A stretch of DNA of 64,000 bases, from positions 8,511,446 through 8,575,445 of the forward strand of contig OZ038321.1 of the NCBI GenBank assembly GCA_964035795.1, read 5' to 3'. The notes below the pieces were generated by a model, which saw nothing but the letters and a program-made list of their open reading frames with translations, had not been told where the DNA came from and ran no database searches. The translations under genes and the position numbers were made by a program. Below, piece after piece: positions 49,101-61,526 of the stretch. Source of the DNA: Pterobdella sp. o SKG-2022 (Eukaryota; Annelida; Clitellata; Hirudinida; Piscicolidae). How positions within the stretch are numbered: position 1 is the first letter of the stretch; each line of letters starts with the position of its first letter.

Positions 49101-49676
49101 CTTGATAAAATTACCTTTAGTGTTCAAATACTTTGCAATACTTTATTCATATTTCTATAAAATTTGGTCGAGATAAAACCAAATTGATCTAGGTATTCTT
49201 ATATTTTGATAAATCAACACCACCAACAGAAAGGTGGTCGTTGTAAACAGCTGCATTGAATTCAAACTACAAAAACTAATAATTAGTAGCTGTGAAAAAA
49301 AAAATGCACTTTTTACAGTTTATTAAACAAGAAGATGTGAAGAAAATTGAACTCAAAAACTAATTTAAAAGTTAAACAATTATTTTGTTCGAAATATAAA
49401 ATAAACAAAAATTTTAGACTTGAAACATTAAGAATGTAAGTTGTTCAATAATTCAAAAGTCAAAATTATGAGAAGCGAGTTCACAAAGGTTTGAAACATG
49501 AAAATTTAAATTGACCGGATCTATTCAAGCTGTGTTAAGAAGTTATTGAAATTTTTTGAAGCTGAAGAATTTTCAGAGTAAATAATTATTAATGATTTTG
49601 AAATTTTCAAAGAAGTTTAAAAATTTTTCTTATAAAAAATTCTCATTTGTGAATAGAAAATAATTTTTGTTCACAG

Positions 49677-49968
49677 TCAAATAAGAAGGTTCGAGAATTC
49701 AAAAAAGCTCGGAAAAGAACACGAAGAAGTTTCGAAAAAACAGAGCTTGACTACCAAACCTAAAGCAAAAACAAGTTTTCTACCAACTCCAAAAAATCAT
49801 TTTGAAAATGACAAAAAACAAAAGTTCAACTTGGAAAAGAAAGAATTTGATTGGAGCCAATTTGAGTCACATGGTAAGAATCCTTCGATGGGACAAGTGT
49901 CATTTTCCAAACGGATGCATTCAGTTGTGTTCCAGGAAAACAGTGATGATTTTGGAAATAAAAAACAG
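49677..49968 (+). CDS. Neuropeptide-type GPCR, exon 6 (long third intracellular loop)
   Basis: Completes Ser280 and encodes residues 281-377. The acceptor is TGTTCACAG|T and the frame opens QIRRFENSKKLGKEHEE. The loop is long and highly charged, rich in Lys, Glu and Gln, and ends ENSDDFGNKKQ. The donor CAG|GTCTAA leaves phase 0 for exon 7. It has no domain of its own. The evidence is the open frame, matching phases on both sides, and position exactly between TM5 and TM6. Third loops of peptide receptors are the least conserved part and help set G-protein choice. Confidence 0.85.
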
Positions 49969-50106
49969 GTCTAAAGTTTTTTTCGTTGAATATTTATTTA
50001 AAAAATTTTTATTAAATTTTAAAATTTTACATTTTTTCAATTAATATATTATTTTGCTTTGTTTTCTGAAAATAGTTTTCAGATAAACTTAAATTTTACA
50101 CCACAG

Positions 50107-50466
50107 GTGATAAAGATGCTGTTAGTAGTAGTGCTTCTATATGCCTTTTGTTGGGCTCCTGTCACTATAGAGTCGCTACTGACATCATTAGGGTATCTGC
50201 ATAAAATGCACTTTGGTGTGATAAAGCATTTGAGACAAGTGATTGTGATGCTATCTTACGTGAACAGTTGTGTCAATCCAGTGGTTTATGCTTTTATGTC
50301 GAAAAACTTTAAAAGTTCCTTCTACTCCATGATTTCTTGTCGGAGACAAGCATGCTGCAAAAGCTGCTTTCGTGGCAATCGTTGCGAGGGGCAAACAGAT
50401 GCTGCAGAAACTTTTGAGAAAAATTCATTTTGGAAAAAAAAAACTCAAAGCAGCAGAGTTGTGTGA
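50107..50466 (+). CDS. Neuropeptide-type GPCR, exon 7 (TM6, TM7, C tail)
   Basis: Residues 378-496 and the stop. The acceptor is TTACACCACAG|GTG after a 138-bp intron. VIKMLLVVVLLYAFCWAPVT is TM6 with Trp393 and Pro395 of the CWxP switch. ESLLTSLGYLHKMHFGVIKH forms ECL3, then TM7 reads MLSYVNSCVNPVVYAFMSKN with the NPxxY box (Asn434 to Tyr438). The tail has a Cys cluster (CRRQACCKSC, residues 455-464) suited to palmitoylation behind helix 8, and ends SSRVV. The IKMLLVVVLLYAFCW and FMSKNF strings are typical of the neuropeptide receptor branch. Confidence 0.97.
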   Translation: MIKMLLVVVLLYAFCWAPVTIESLLTSLGYLHKMHFGVIKHLRQVIVMLSYVNSCVNPVVYAFMSKNFKSSFYSMISCRRQACCKSCFRGNRCEGQTDAAETFEKNSFWKKKTQSSRVV

Positions 50467-50579
50467 GTGTTCATTTAAATTATTTACTTTCCAGAACAAT
50501 TTTACATTTATGTCTAGAATCATTCTTAGCTTATAGTCTAAAAAGTTGAAGACAATATTTTGAATTTGTTTTTTTATAT

Positions 50580-50585
50580 AATAAA
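50580..50585 (+). promoter_or_regulatory. Candidate polyadenylation signal of the GPCR gene
   Basis: An AATAAA hexamer 114 bp after the stop codon. The position fits a short 3' untranslated region, but such hexamers are common in AT-rich DNA. Confidence 0.5.
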
Positions 50586-50609
50586 TAACAACTGATGAGT
50601 TAAACTGTT

Positions 50610-53600
50610 CCAAGCTCTAGTTTGTGATGTGAAACAGTTAATGTTGATCTTATTTGAGTGGACATTATAGTTTAGTTTAAAACCTCCAGGCTGGGTCTCA
50701 ACCTGATACAAGTACCCGTCTCTTATACTTCACAAAAACCTCTTTAAGCTTCTTCGTTCATTTATTATCTATCCAATCTTGTGAAAGTATTTCAGATTCC
50801 AATCAGCCCAGTAATAATTGTTCATTTCATGAGTAGCTTATAGAACATTTAAGCCGATTGTCAAAATTAATGGACCAGTGCCATGATTGAGTATGTAGCT
50901 TAACAAGTTTTGTGTAACTGTCGAAAGTCTATTTATAACTGAAGTCAAATGAATGTTTGAAATATTAAAACGGTAATATAACTCACTATTGGGTTACGTA
51001 ATTACTCTGTCCTGCTGTTTCATTGCATTTGGTTTCCACCCTTGTCTCAAATAAGGAAAACTCCATTTAATACGATAAAAAATGAGAGTAAACGGTCATG
51101 TAAATATTCATATATCAAATATTCATATATCTAATCATCATCATCAAATCACCAACATCTTAATTCCCCTCCCAACACTCTATCAAAACTTCCACATTTG
51201 AGCTCCCCTATCAACTACAAGGACCATCGCCATTACTTCATCATAATAATAACTGTAATATATTCCATTGCTCTCTTATTTTTTAAAGTGGAAAGTTTTT
51301 TTTAATTAAACTAAACACAGCAATAATAAGAAAAATATTTCAATGTAATGTTATACTACTAAATTCTAAAACTCTTATTTGTAAAGAAGACTTAATAGCT
51401 TTGATGAGTGGTAATTACTTAATTCAGCTATTTGACATAAAACCTTACAAGCCATGATAAACACAAGTCTTTTGCAGGTATTATATTACATTTTTTTTGA
51501 ATTTTCTGTTCAAAATGTTTGAATTTTGAAAGTCATGAAAATTTTTCATTAGTACTTATCTAAAGTAATTCATATGGAGAAAGATTATATTCATCAAAGC
51601 TTTCTTACTTTATTTTTTAATTTGTGGGATAATTCATTTTTATTCAAATTTAACAAAGAATAAGTTTTATGAACGGGTTATACAAAATATAGCAATGTAG
51701 GATGATGAGGGAAAGGAAGAAAACAGAGGGGGATATGGATGAAGGAAAACCAAGCAGGTCACGGTAGAAATAAAAACAGCTACAGTCCTAAAAGATCAAT
51801 AATATTTCTGAATAAAGTTCCAAAAAAAAAGTTTATATTTGAGTATATAATATCTGATCCAATCGAACTTCGTGTTTTTTTAGAGTTAATGTACAATTTT
51901 AAATCGCTAAAAACTCCTTGAAGTATTTGGCTGCGCTGTAAAAAAGGACTTTTAGGAATAATAATAAAAATGAAAATAATAAAATAATAACAACTTATAA
52001 AGCGCCAAGAAAGCAACTGAGGCGATTATTTATGCTTACTTTCTGCTCTTGTTTCAAAGTTTAGCTTATAATTTTGTTTTTTTAATAACTTCATGTATTT
52101 GTTTCAACTTGAATTACTTTGACTTAACAACAAATATCCTTTGACACCACGTGCTCATTGACTCGCGTGTCAAAATGCATTGAAGTTTTGGATCTGATTG
52201 TTACGAGTGATACTATGTAAATACTAGTCACAAAACATCCTGCAAAAGTTTATTAAATTATTTATTATTTTATTTTAAATTTTTCGTTTAAAAAACTATT
52301 TTTCAAAGTAAAAGTTTTTTCAATGCCATAAATTATTTCATTATGCATTGTTTTTCTCTTCTTTGTTCTCTTTATTTTCTCAACTCTTTGAAATTGTTGT
52401 TGTTTGTGTGAGAAGTGATTTGCACATTATGAACAATGTTGCATTTAAAAATTGTTATTTTGTCAGTTGTGTCATTTTTTGTATTCTTCTCAGTTTATTC
52501 ATGTTTTTCTCTCAAGCCATATAACAAATTTGTGAACACTGTTGAAGAAAGCTTTCGTACTTTTTAATAAATAATATTTTGCGTTCAGTAATTTTGTCAT
52601 TTTCGTTCAATTGTTTCATTAATTTTTTATTGAAAATTTTTCAAGTGGTTATTGTATTTCTCATTAAGTATATGAATATAATGTTTAGCTGCTTGTTTGT
52701 GTTGCATAGACTGGCATCAAATCGAATCAAATCAATGACGAGTATGATTATAGTGGCATCAACTTCAGGAGTTTCTAGACCACTGAGTATTATGAACTTT
52801 GAATGCAATTTAATGTAATGTAAGTTTTCTTAGATATGGCAATTTAAAAAAAGTTAATCAAGTATAACTACATAAAAAAAACATTTGACAGAGATTATAT
52901 GAAAAAAAAGATCTGTTGTTTGAAACAAAAGCAACCATAATAATACTTATATAAATAAAATTTAGAAAACTGAGTTGATTTTATTAATGTATAAAAATAA
53001 TTAAATCTATGATAATAAACAAAAAAATATATATAGATGAAACTTCAAATAAAATATTTTGAGCAATCAAATGTTAATTTTAGACAAAATTTGAACTTCA
53101 TTGTCTTCATCTTTTTTCTTCAATGGGACTTCCACATCATCACAATTGAAACCAAAAATTGCTTATCTTTTTCTTTATTGTTACATTTTATTATATTAAT
53201 TAAATGATAATATTTTTTTCTAATCTTTTATAGAATTTTCATCCAACCAATGCCAGCCTTTATTACCCCCAAAAAACCATGAAGTGTTTATCTTTGTAAT
53301 TTTTGTTGTTGCATAAAATGAAATTGTTGATGTTAACAATTTATCTTCTTTTGATGTAAAGCAAAAAATCCGAAATCATCCCAAAAGAAGTAGCTCTTGT
53401 ATGTTATTGTACTAAGTTATCGAATTTTGAAATAAATTGCGAAATTATTTTAACTAATAATATTTTGACATTTTTAACTGAATTATGTAGTCTTTAAGTA
53501 TAAAAACCGACTATTCAAGTCGCCATTATAACTTCGACAGGCCACCTTCGATTGGCGCCAAAAAACATTAATATCATTTGACTTTACGGTTTGGAGTCGT

Positions 53601-54392
53601 TAGAACAGATAAGGTATCGAAGGTGTTTCAATTGTCTTCCATTGAAACATGTTATAATGCTTTGTAGTGAAACTCCTATTTTGAAAATTCAGAAATTATT
53701 TAAATTTTTAAAAATTTATAGGAAAATATTTGAGTTGTTTAAAACAAAACGAAGACTTTTTTTAATTTTAAATGGGTTTTCAGAAATGTTGAACTATTAT
53801 CACTGCAATTAAATAGAAGAAACAAGTATAAGTAGCTCAAAAAGAGCTCTTATAAACGATGAGCAGTGAATTTCGTTTTTTCCACTAAAGGCTTTTATGG
53901 CTGAATGGTTCCATAAAATTTAATCCTTGGGAAAAAAGTTTGATTGTTTTTGAAAAAAGAAAATACTACCAACAAAAGTCAACTGATGATTATGAAGTGT
54001 TTGAAAATTAATTAAATAAATATTTGGTTTCCTCTTTCTTTTAAAAGTCAAATAAAATAAAATAGAAAAATTTTGAATAAATTTATTTTTCAACAAATGA
54101 AAACTAATTTGAAGATAAGTTAAACCTCATTAGAAAACATTATTATGAACTTTATTAAAGGATATAAAACTAAAAAATATGATTGGATATATATTTAAAT
54201 AAATATTAATTTCAAAAATTGGTTGGATACTTCCTTTATGAAAATCAAATGAAATGAACTTAGGCTTTCCAAGCAATTACTATTCATTGAGAATTTTACG
54301 TTTAATATGTCGTGGATGTGAGAAACTAAAAAACCCACAATAGTGGAATAGAAGTGTAACTTTAAACTCATCATTTTAAATGGGTGTTATTC
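50610..54392. other. Intergenic region, first part, nothing recognised
   Basis: Between the two convergent genes. AT-rich, with chance open frames (51739-51921, 52579-52818 and 53591-53812). No conserved element identified. Confidence 0.5.
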
Positions 54393-54577
54393 GTCGACCC
54401 GTATAGCTCTGCTGATAAAGCATTGAACTAGCTATAAAAAGTTACCAATTTCTATCCGGTGATAGGCCGGCAATTAACACCTGTTCTACAGTGTTCTTTT
54501 ACTACTTGTAATTTCTAGCATGCGTTTCGATCTACAAAAAAAACGTGCTTTATAAACATCTCATTATATGACATTAT
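54393..54577 (+). mobile_element. tRNA-derived SINE, full length but diverged
   Basis: Same layout as the copy at 31766. The head reads CGACCCGTATAGCTCTGCTG with an A-box-like TAGCTC and an eroded B box (TTTCTATCC). The body has CAATTAACACCTGTTCTACAGTG, and the tail has GTGCTTTATAAACATCTCATTATATGACATT. Substitutions throughout show it is older than the intron 3 copy. Confidence 0.88.
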
Positions 54578-57348
54578 TATGTCATGTTGTTTAGTTTGTA
54601 GAAAATTCAATAGACCAAGAAATTATCCCATAAGTTTATTCAAGAAGTTGAAACCAAGCATTTATTGAAATCACTTTAGGAGAAAAATATTCATCAAAAA
54701 TATCTTTCGTTAGTTTCAAGCATTCAAAAGATTAAAGAGTTTGAGACACGCCATTTATAGAACCATTTTTCAAATAAATCAACAAAAACTTCGCAATTGA
54801 AAATAATCCCTTTTTAAAGAATTTTATGACCAATATTTTTGAGACAGAACAAAAATTTTAAATGTCTTTATAAATGATAGCACGCGAGTCTATTTTTCAA
54901 ATCGTCCAAATCATCCGTGCATTTTGAAAAGGCTTGCGTGAATACAAGCATATAAGAAGCAAGAGATGACAATCTTGTTTCATTGTATCGAAGGTTTGTT
55001 CGGGTTGTGTTCCATCAGCCAGTCTGCTAACCACAGCTTCCAGAAGTTTGAAACACGTTTTTTATTAATTCATTTTTCATAAAAGTTAAAAATTCTAAAT
55101 AATGCTATACATCCTTCAATAACTAAATATCATAATCAATTTTAATCTACTTTGAATATACCTAATCGACCAATTGTACCAAGTAACATAACGCCATATT
55201 ACTTGCCCGCTTGAACATAAATCCAAACAGGCCCTAGAGAAGCCGAATAAATTTGTTGACTTCATGCCCAACTTACAATCTGGTTATCAGGCTTAGCGTG
55301 ACAAAGAGCAGTAAGCCCCTTGGTCAAGGTAGGGTGGACTTTTTGCATGATGAAAGCCACTGCATCGGACCGAGATGTTAACGGCTCCAAAATTACTGCA
55401 GTTTTATAGTAGTCAATGTTAGTTTATGGCGTAATACGTTATAACACGATGACAATGATGGCGTTAACTTTGGTAGTTTTAGAAGAAGAATTTATTAAAA
55501 ATACAAATAAAATGGAAAAAAAATGCAAAACTATCATTAAATTGTTTTTTTTTATTTCAGACGAGTAGATGGTTATAAATAAAACAGATTCAAATCTTCA
55601 ATTGTTCATGTTTATATGTTGACTCGTTTTTGCGAATCTTAAATTTTACTCTTTTTTTTTAAAAGATTCGGTGTAAAAGATGAAAAAGTTTAAGTGAATA
55701 TTTTTTGAAAGAGATCTTTTAATTTTTCAAAAACCTTTTTATTCTTGATCAATTTTTGCAAAGAAAAATTTAACCACTTTTACAAGCCACATCATAAATC
55801 CGAAAAAGCACTGAAGAGTTTTAAGGCACGAAGCTTTTGAAGCACGTGTTTGACAATGCCAACTCGTAAATAAAAGCTTTTTGCCTCAAAAAGTTTCATT
55901 GCTAACTAATTTCCTAAATAGACATTGACAATTCAAACAATGGACACTATTATTTGGTCGTGTTGCATTGGTAATCTCCTTGTGATTTAAAACACATGCA
56001 CTTTATATTTGAACTTTTTCTTATTATAAATATCAATAAAAATTGAATTAGAATATTTAAACTTGTAATTGATATTGAAATTTATACTGATAATTATTAC
56101 TGATTCATATTTAATAACTAGTAATACTTCAACTGATAAGTATTGAAGAGAGGTTCTAACCATCTGGAAAGAAGAATCTGATTTCATGGCTAGCTCTGAG
56201 TCTATTGAAACTGCCTTCCAGCGCATTCCTTCCTTCATCTACTCCGTACTTCGCTCTTAAACTGACACATATGCAAAATGAACCAAGTTTTATGCACCAT
56301 AGGGTAAATAATGAAGCAATGATCGACACTATCTATTCGGCTACATTATGTGTATGCTTGTAATGTTTTCAAAACTGAAATTTCAAATTCTAAAAGTTTC
56401 ATAATTTATTTATTGTTTGGGAAGCTCAAGTTTTCGATAAGTTAAAACCCATCATAAAACGCTCTCATAGCCTCGTCATGAAACGTACCGACCACGCTAG
56501 AATGACACACCAATCTTCAGTGACTTCCATGTTTTCGTGGCATATATTTCAAAGCAGTGTTTGTGTTGATTAATTAGGTTTGAAAGCCACATAGGTAGTT
56601 ATGCAATTCATTGATATTATGAGCCTTTGTTAAGGGCATGTTTTTGAAGTGATCAGAAACCAATATAAGCTGGAGACTTTTTGTTCATTGTTTCATATTG
56701 TATGCAACAACACAACATAAGTGTCATTACAGTAAGATTTCAATTAGCTGAAAATACCTGTATTGGATACAAACATAAGCTACTAATCAAGTTTATGATA
56801 AAGAAATTTCTGCTTATGAAAAACTTCGTTATTTAATGAACTTTTTTGTTTGGTACATTTATTATTGGCTAGATGAAATCTTAAATCATGCCTCCACCAA
56901 AACGCCTAACCATATTATACTTCAAGTGTTATTGATAGTATCAATTTTGAGATTTTTTAGATGCTCCTTCATAGTTAAAACGATAAATGAAAAATTCAAA
57001 TCTGAAAATTTTTTTCACAAAATAGACAACCTATTTTTGTTGTTGGAATAATACAGTAGGAAGTATTTTATATTTATCATTAAATGAAAGTAAAGCAACG
57101 TTTCAAAGTAAACTTACGTATTTATAGTTCAAATAAAGAAATAGTGATCAAAGAAGAATTTCAACATGGTTTATTAAAGAACGGGGTTATGTGGATAGAA
57201 TGCCATTATTAAGGAAATGAAAGCTTTCGATTAAAACTTGTTGGAACATGTTTTTTTTCCACTATTACGATTTGAATGAGAGTGAATCTATCACCAAAAA
57301 ATTAAAGTTTATTGACTTTTCAGAGACCTCTTAATTTAACTTTAAACA
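54578..57348. other. Intergenic region, second part, nothing recognised
   Basis: AT-rich apart from a more balanced stretch at 55180-55450, which has no convincing frame or repeat partner inside the window. A partial match to the MITE centre (TTTTCGATAAGTTAAAACCC) occurs near 56435. Confidence 0.45.
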
Positions 57349-57495
57349 ATATTAAACAATGCTTAACGTCGATTTCTGAGAAAAGCTTAGTACATCTATT
57401 AAGATAGAATTTTCGGTAAGTATAGTCTTATCATAATACGTTAGCAACGTTAAACATTCTCCAAGATTTATTGTTGTACCAAGCTTTTCGTAAAA
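57349..57495. mobile_element. Degenerate MITE-like element
   Basis: AACGTCGATTTCTGAGAAAA, then TTTTCGGTAAGTATAGTCTT, then ATCATAATACGTTAG follow the block order of the MITE copies. It is preceded by the GACTTTTCAGAGAC flank found at 48915, and ends with AAGCTTTTCGTAAAATAA. Inverted arms are only partly preserved (TTAACGTC near the left, AACGTTAA inside the right). Confidence 0.55.
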
Positions 57496-57689
57496 TAAAC
57501 TCACATTATTGAATATTCATTTTTAAAAAAGCTTTGTTCATTTTTTTCATTAAAAGTTTATGTTGTTGTTATGAAGTAGTTTTAGGTTAACCAATATGTT
57601 TAGTTTGATTCCGTAATTATAAAATTCAAGTTTATTAATAGACATGAAATTATCAAAATATAGAACTAGGCATAGTAGAAGTTATGCTA

Positions 57690-57830
57690 CATACGATTTA
57701 GGGTGGGTGATTTGAGCTGTGCTAGGGTCAGTTGGCCCCATAGTCCTCTTCCATCTCCTCACCACGTCCTTGCCCCCTAACACGATCCCGCACAAAGGCC
57801 CCGCACACAACACCTTTATACGTTTTATAT
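57690..57830. other. GC-rich island of unknown origin
   Basis: About 140 bp with C-rich strings (CCTTGCCCCCTAACACGATC, GGCCCCGCACACAAC), standing out sharply from the surroundings. On the - strand about 27 codons are open (Arg/Gly/Glu-rich) and end at a stop. I recognise no family, and no splice sites pair with another piece. Confidence 0.4.
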
Positions 57831-58155
57831 AGTGTCTTAACTACGTGTTTGCATAACACTTCAAAGAAACTGGAAATTATAATGCAATTTATTGAAAAAA
57901 TACAAACCCATCAAATTAAATAGCGATTTTGACTGATACTTCATTTACACAGAGTTTTTGAGTTAATATTTTGTATAATGTAACATTTTTATGTCACGAG
58001 CTTATGAAAAAATAAATATTTGATAACTATTTTTATTTTAGTACCGTTTTTTATCCATTTTCCATTTTCGATGAAGATTAATTGATAACTTTTTTCTACT
58101 ATATGGAAAAGATTTTTGGGAATTATATTTATACATCACCAGAAAAAATTATACA

Positions 58156-58355
58156 NNNNNNNNNNNNNNNNNNNNNNNNNNNNNNNNNNNNNNNNNNNNN
58201 NNNNNNNNNNNNNNNNNNNNNNNNNNNNNNNNNNNNNNNNNNNNNNNNNNNNNNNNNNNNNNNNNNNNNNNNNNNNNNNNNNNNNNNNNNNNNNNNNNNN
58301 NNNNNNNNNNNNNNNNNNNNNNNNNNNNNNNNNNNNNNNNNNNNNNNNNNNNNNN
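58156..58355. other. Assembly gap (200 N)
   Basis: Exactly 200 N, probably an arbitrary-length scaffold gap. Translations across it are meaningless. Confidence 0.99.
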
Positions 58356-58584
58356 TTTTTGTATGTGTGTTTTGCGTCATTTTGTGAGTTTGGTAGGTGT
58401 GAAACATATGAGTTTTGGACTATTTCCTTTTGTTTTGTGTTTGTATGTGGTTGAAATATCTGGGTAGGCTTGTTCTAAATGTTTTTGTGGTTGTATGTGC
58501 ATTTGTATTTGGTGGTTTTTGCAGACATGTGGAATGTAATAGCCTTATGAATTATTTAAGAGAACAATAATCCAATTTCCTATC

Positions 58585-58600
58585 TGTGTGTGTGTGTGTG

Positions 58601-58698
<98 letters not shown>
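58585..58698. repeat. (GT)n microsatellite
   Basis: About 114 bp of GT repeats with a single TT interruption near 58601. Open frames through it (Cys-Val or Thr-His repeats) are not genes. Confidence 0.97.
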
Positions 58699-58699
<1 letters not shown>

Positions 58700-59301
58700 C
58701 AGATGTGCATATTTTTCGTTTTAATAACAGCATTGCGTGTGTGTTGTTATATTATGACGGACTGAAATAATTCAAACTCAACAAAAGAAGCGGATTGAAA
58801 CGCATAAGGTAGTCGCGTTCAAGAAATTATTTTCAATCCAAAACTTTTCAAAAGAAATATTTCTATAGGCTTTTTCATTAATATTTCGCACGAAATTATT
58901 TAAAAGTTCCAGAAAATAAAAATTTTTTTTACTGAAATTCACTTTTTTTGAATTTATGAAAGGAAAGGTGCCATAAAGAGTTAAACGCTGCAAAATGCGA
59001 ATGAATAATTGCTAGCAATTTGTTGTTTAGGTGATTAGGTCGATAACACATTGCAAAAATTACTGAAAAAAATATTTCTTTCTTCATCTTTTAAACTATA
59101 GCTCCAGTAATTTAGTTTACACACTCACAATGACGTGAAGATGTACAATGTGGCAACATTTGGTATTCTGTAACACCTTGGTGCATTACACGTCCATACG
59201 CACATATTTATAAATACTTTAAAAGGCCCAAAGACACATAAACACATTCACACGCAAGAAAAACATTAGACATCCATCAACACCACAATCATAATGTTTA
59301 T

Positions 59302-59304
<3 letters not shown>

Positions 59305-59336
<32 letters not shown>

Positions 59337-59370
59337 GAAGAAAGAGGAGGAAAAGAAAGAGCAGAATAGA
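59305..59370. repeat. Purine-rich (GGA/GAA) tract
   Basis: GAGGAAGAGGAGGAGGAAGA type sequence on the + strand, continuing in weaker form to about 59490. It gives a poly-Ser frame on the - strand that is not supported as coding. Confidence 0.85.
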
Positions 59371-59938
59371 GAAAAGATGGAATAAAAAAAGTGAAAAAAA
59401 ATTAGAGAAGTCGTAAAAAGTAAATGATAAAACAGGAATTGATTATGATGATGAAAAGCTAAAAAGGATGGAGAAAATGAGGGTGAAGAAGACGATGATG
59501 GTAAATCACGCGCCTCAATCAGTATAATGACTCTTAAGAAATTAAAGTTTATAAACACCTGAGCACCACTGTACGTGTATGCACTGCACGTGAAGAGTTT
59601 TAATTGATTTTCCAAGGTTTTTGTCTGAGTGCACTGTGAATATTTTATGACTTGAGTTTAAGTTCAGATAAATTCTTGCAGGACAATTTGAGAAATTTTT
59701 TCGTGTCTGTGAAGAATTTCAAGCATGTGTGAAAAGTATTGATTATGATACAATAGTTTTTACTTGAGAAGATGGATAGATGAAAGAATGGATGGATGAT
59801 AGAAACGAAATATAAAAAATGAATTTAATTCAAAAACAAAATCACTTTTCAAAATGTATACTCATGAAAAGAAATAAACAAATTGAGTTAAAAATTAAGC
59901 GCTACACTATCAAGCGACTTTTTCCCGTATATTTTTTC

Positions 59939-59983
59939 TTTATTTTCATTGCTATTCCTGTTTCAAATTGCATCTTCTTTATT
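59939..59983 (-). promoter_or_regulatory. Candidate polyadenylation signals of the eag gene
   Basis: Two AATAAA hexamers on the - strand, at 59983-59978 and 59944-59939, about 230-270 bp past the channel stop codon. Suggestive only, given the AT-richness. Confidence 0.4.
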
Positions 59984-60213
59984 TAAATGGACAAAGGCTC
60001 CAATATTTGATGGCATAAGATGAAGTTTTAGCAGTCGTGTATTACACCCACATCACGACGACATCTATATAAAAAAATGAAAAATGCTGGTCAAGTAGTC
60101 TTCAACGTTTCATTATTTATCGAACAAAAATTCAAATTCCATAGCAAACACTCAATATAATACTCAAGAAACGTTAATATTAAAATAACTTTGCAATAGA
60201 ATCATAGTCAAAG

Positions 60214-61195
60214 TCATTTTTTTTTCTGAATGTCTAAGGCAGAAAGCAAAGGGTAGCTTGATGGCTGTTCACATGAAGTGTTATCTGGTCGGCATGTCTC
60301 TGCAGAAGACTTCAATGAGACTTTAAGTGAAAATGAGTCATCGATAAAAGGAAACTTTTCAATGTTATACTTTGAAGATTTAAATCGATATTTTTTTTTG
60401 TCAGAAGGGCTGGTGTAATGTTGCTTATTTTTGAATATTGGAGTTTGAAGCTCTTGACTTGATTTACGAGATGACGTGTGACTGCTGGTAGGAACACTTG
60501 AACTACTCGTGTCACTTCCTCCCAGAATGAAGCGAGGAGCCAGCTGCTCTGAACTGCTGTTAGACTTGGGAGTCACTGCCAAACTTGAAGGTCTCCGTTT
60601 CGAAGTTGTTTTAAAACGCTCGTCGTTTGACTGTAATGATACATCTGAAAGACCAGATTGAGGAATAACTGGCATAAGATTAGGCCGTTTCATTGAGAAA
60701 TTTTTGTTCGATGGGATAGAAGTGGTATATGAAGCATCGGTGGTTGATGTGGGAGATGAAGAAGAAATAAATGAAATTTTCGGAAAATCATTGTTTGATT
60801 CAAATTTTTGTGTTTTTGTTATCGATTGAAAGTCTGGTTTTTTTAAACTCACTCCACTATCTCGCATCAAATCCGCACCAGTATCTGCATTTGGAGATAA
60901 ACCTAAGGTAGAATTTATTGAGCTCGCAGTGAGTCTACGACTATTATTGTCGTCGTGAAAGGCCGAGTCATCTGTTGCAGGTGAGCATTGTGAACTGAAA
61001 TTGGATTGTTTTCCTCCTTTCCAATTGTTGTGAGGTGATAAATAAGAAGGATTGAGTGTGGGGACTTTGAGAGTGATGGTGGCTTCTTGGTTATCTGGGG
61101 GATCTTCTTTCAAGGTTCGTTGCCTCAAATGTCCTAATTCTCTTAGCACCTCCTCTAAGCCAATCTCTATACGGTTGATGCGAACATTCAAAGAC
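60214..61195 (-). CDS. eag: EAG-type potassium channel, last exon (coiled coil, Ser-rich tail)
   Basis: Completes a Thr codon (AC|G) and runs 326 codons to the stop. The acceptor on the - strand is ATTTTTGAAG|G. It opens SLNVRINRIEIGLEEVLREL, a heptad-patterned helix that with the preceding exon forms the C-terminal coiled coil used for tetramer assembly in EAG channels (vertebrate counterpart ends in a similar helix, then a short tail). The rest is a long Ser/Thr/Asn-rich, low-complexity tail, with blocks such as SSSSPTSTTDASYTTSIPSN, probably disordered and phosphorylated. It ends with LLSALDIQKKK. The long tail after the coiled coil is unusual compared with the mammalian protein. Confidence 0.93.
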
Positions 61196-61264
61196 CTTCA
61201 AAAATTATTTTAAATGATTTCAAATGCTTAATTATAATTTGAAAACTTTTGAAATTCAACTCAC

Positions 61265-61302
61265 GTTAAATCTCCTTTCATTTCTTTCAAAGTTTCAAAC
61301 AT
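61265..61302 (-). CDS. eag: EAG-type potassium channel, 38-bp microexon (coiled coil)
   Basis: The - strand acceptor TTTTTTTAG|ATG and donor TTTAAC|GTGAGT enclose 12 codons plus two bases: MFETLKEMKGDL and the start of Thr. Phase 0 in and phase 2 out match both neighbours. The peptide aligns with the vertebrate EAG1 coiled-coil lead-in, where similarly spaced Leu and Lys/Glu residues precede the final helix. Confidence 0.9.
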
Positions 61303-61526
61303 CTAAAAAAATTTAAATAATTCTTCAAACCAATGAAAGAAGTCCTAAAAGGCTTATAAAAATCTAGAAAAAAAAAATGTATTTTTATTCAATACCTTTT
61401 CAGACACAAAAATAAACGTCAGACAAACAAATAAAAATTAAAGTATTATACTAGAGCGAATAGTGACGTTTAGAGGGGGGAGTTTTAGGGAGACTATACA
61501 TGTAAAAATGCTCGAAAATAAATCAC

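Noticed and set aside
55180..55450. Inverted ACGCCATA/TATGGCGT as transposon ends
   Set aside because: Only 8 bp match with no extended arms or duplicated target site.
58082..58454. Open frames across 58156-58355
   Set aside because: They run through 200 N of assembly gap.
58545..58770. Thr-His and Cys-Val repeat frames
   Set aside because: Translation of the (GT)n microsatellite.
60312..60515. 67-codon frame (-) inside the last eag exon
   Set aside because: Alternative-frame shadow of the Ser-rich channel tail.
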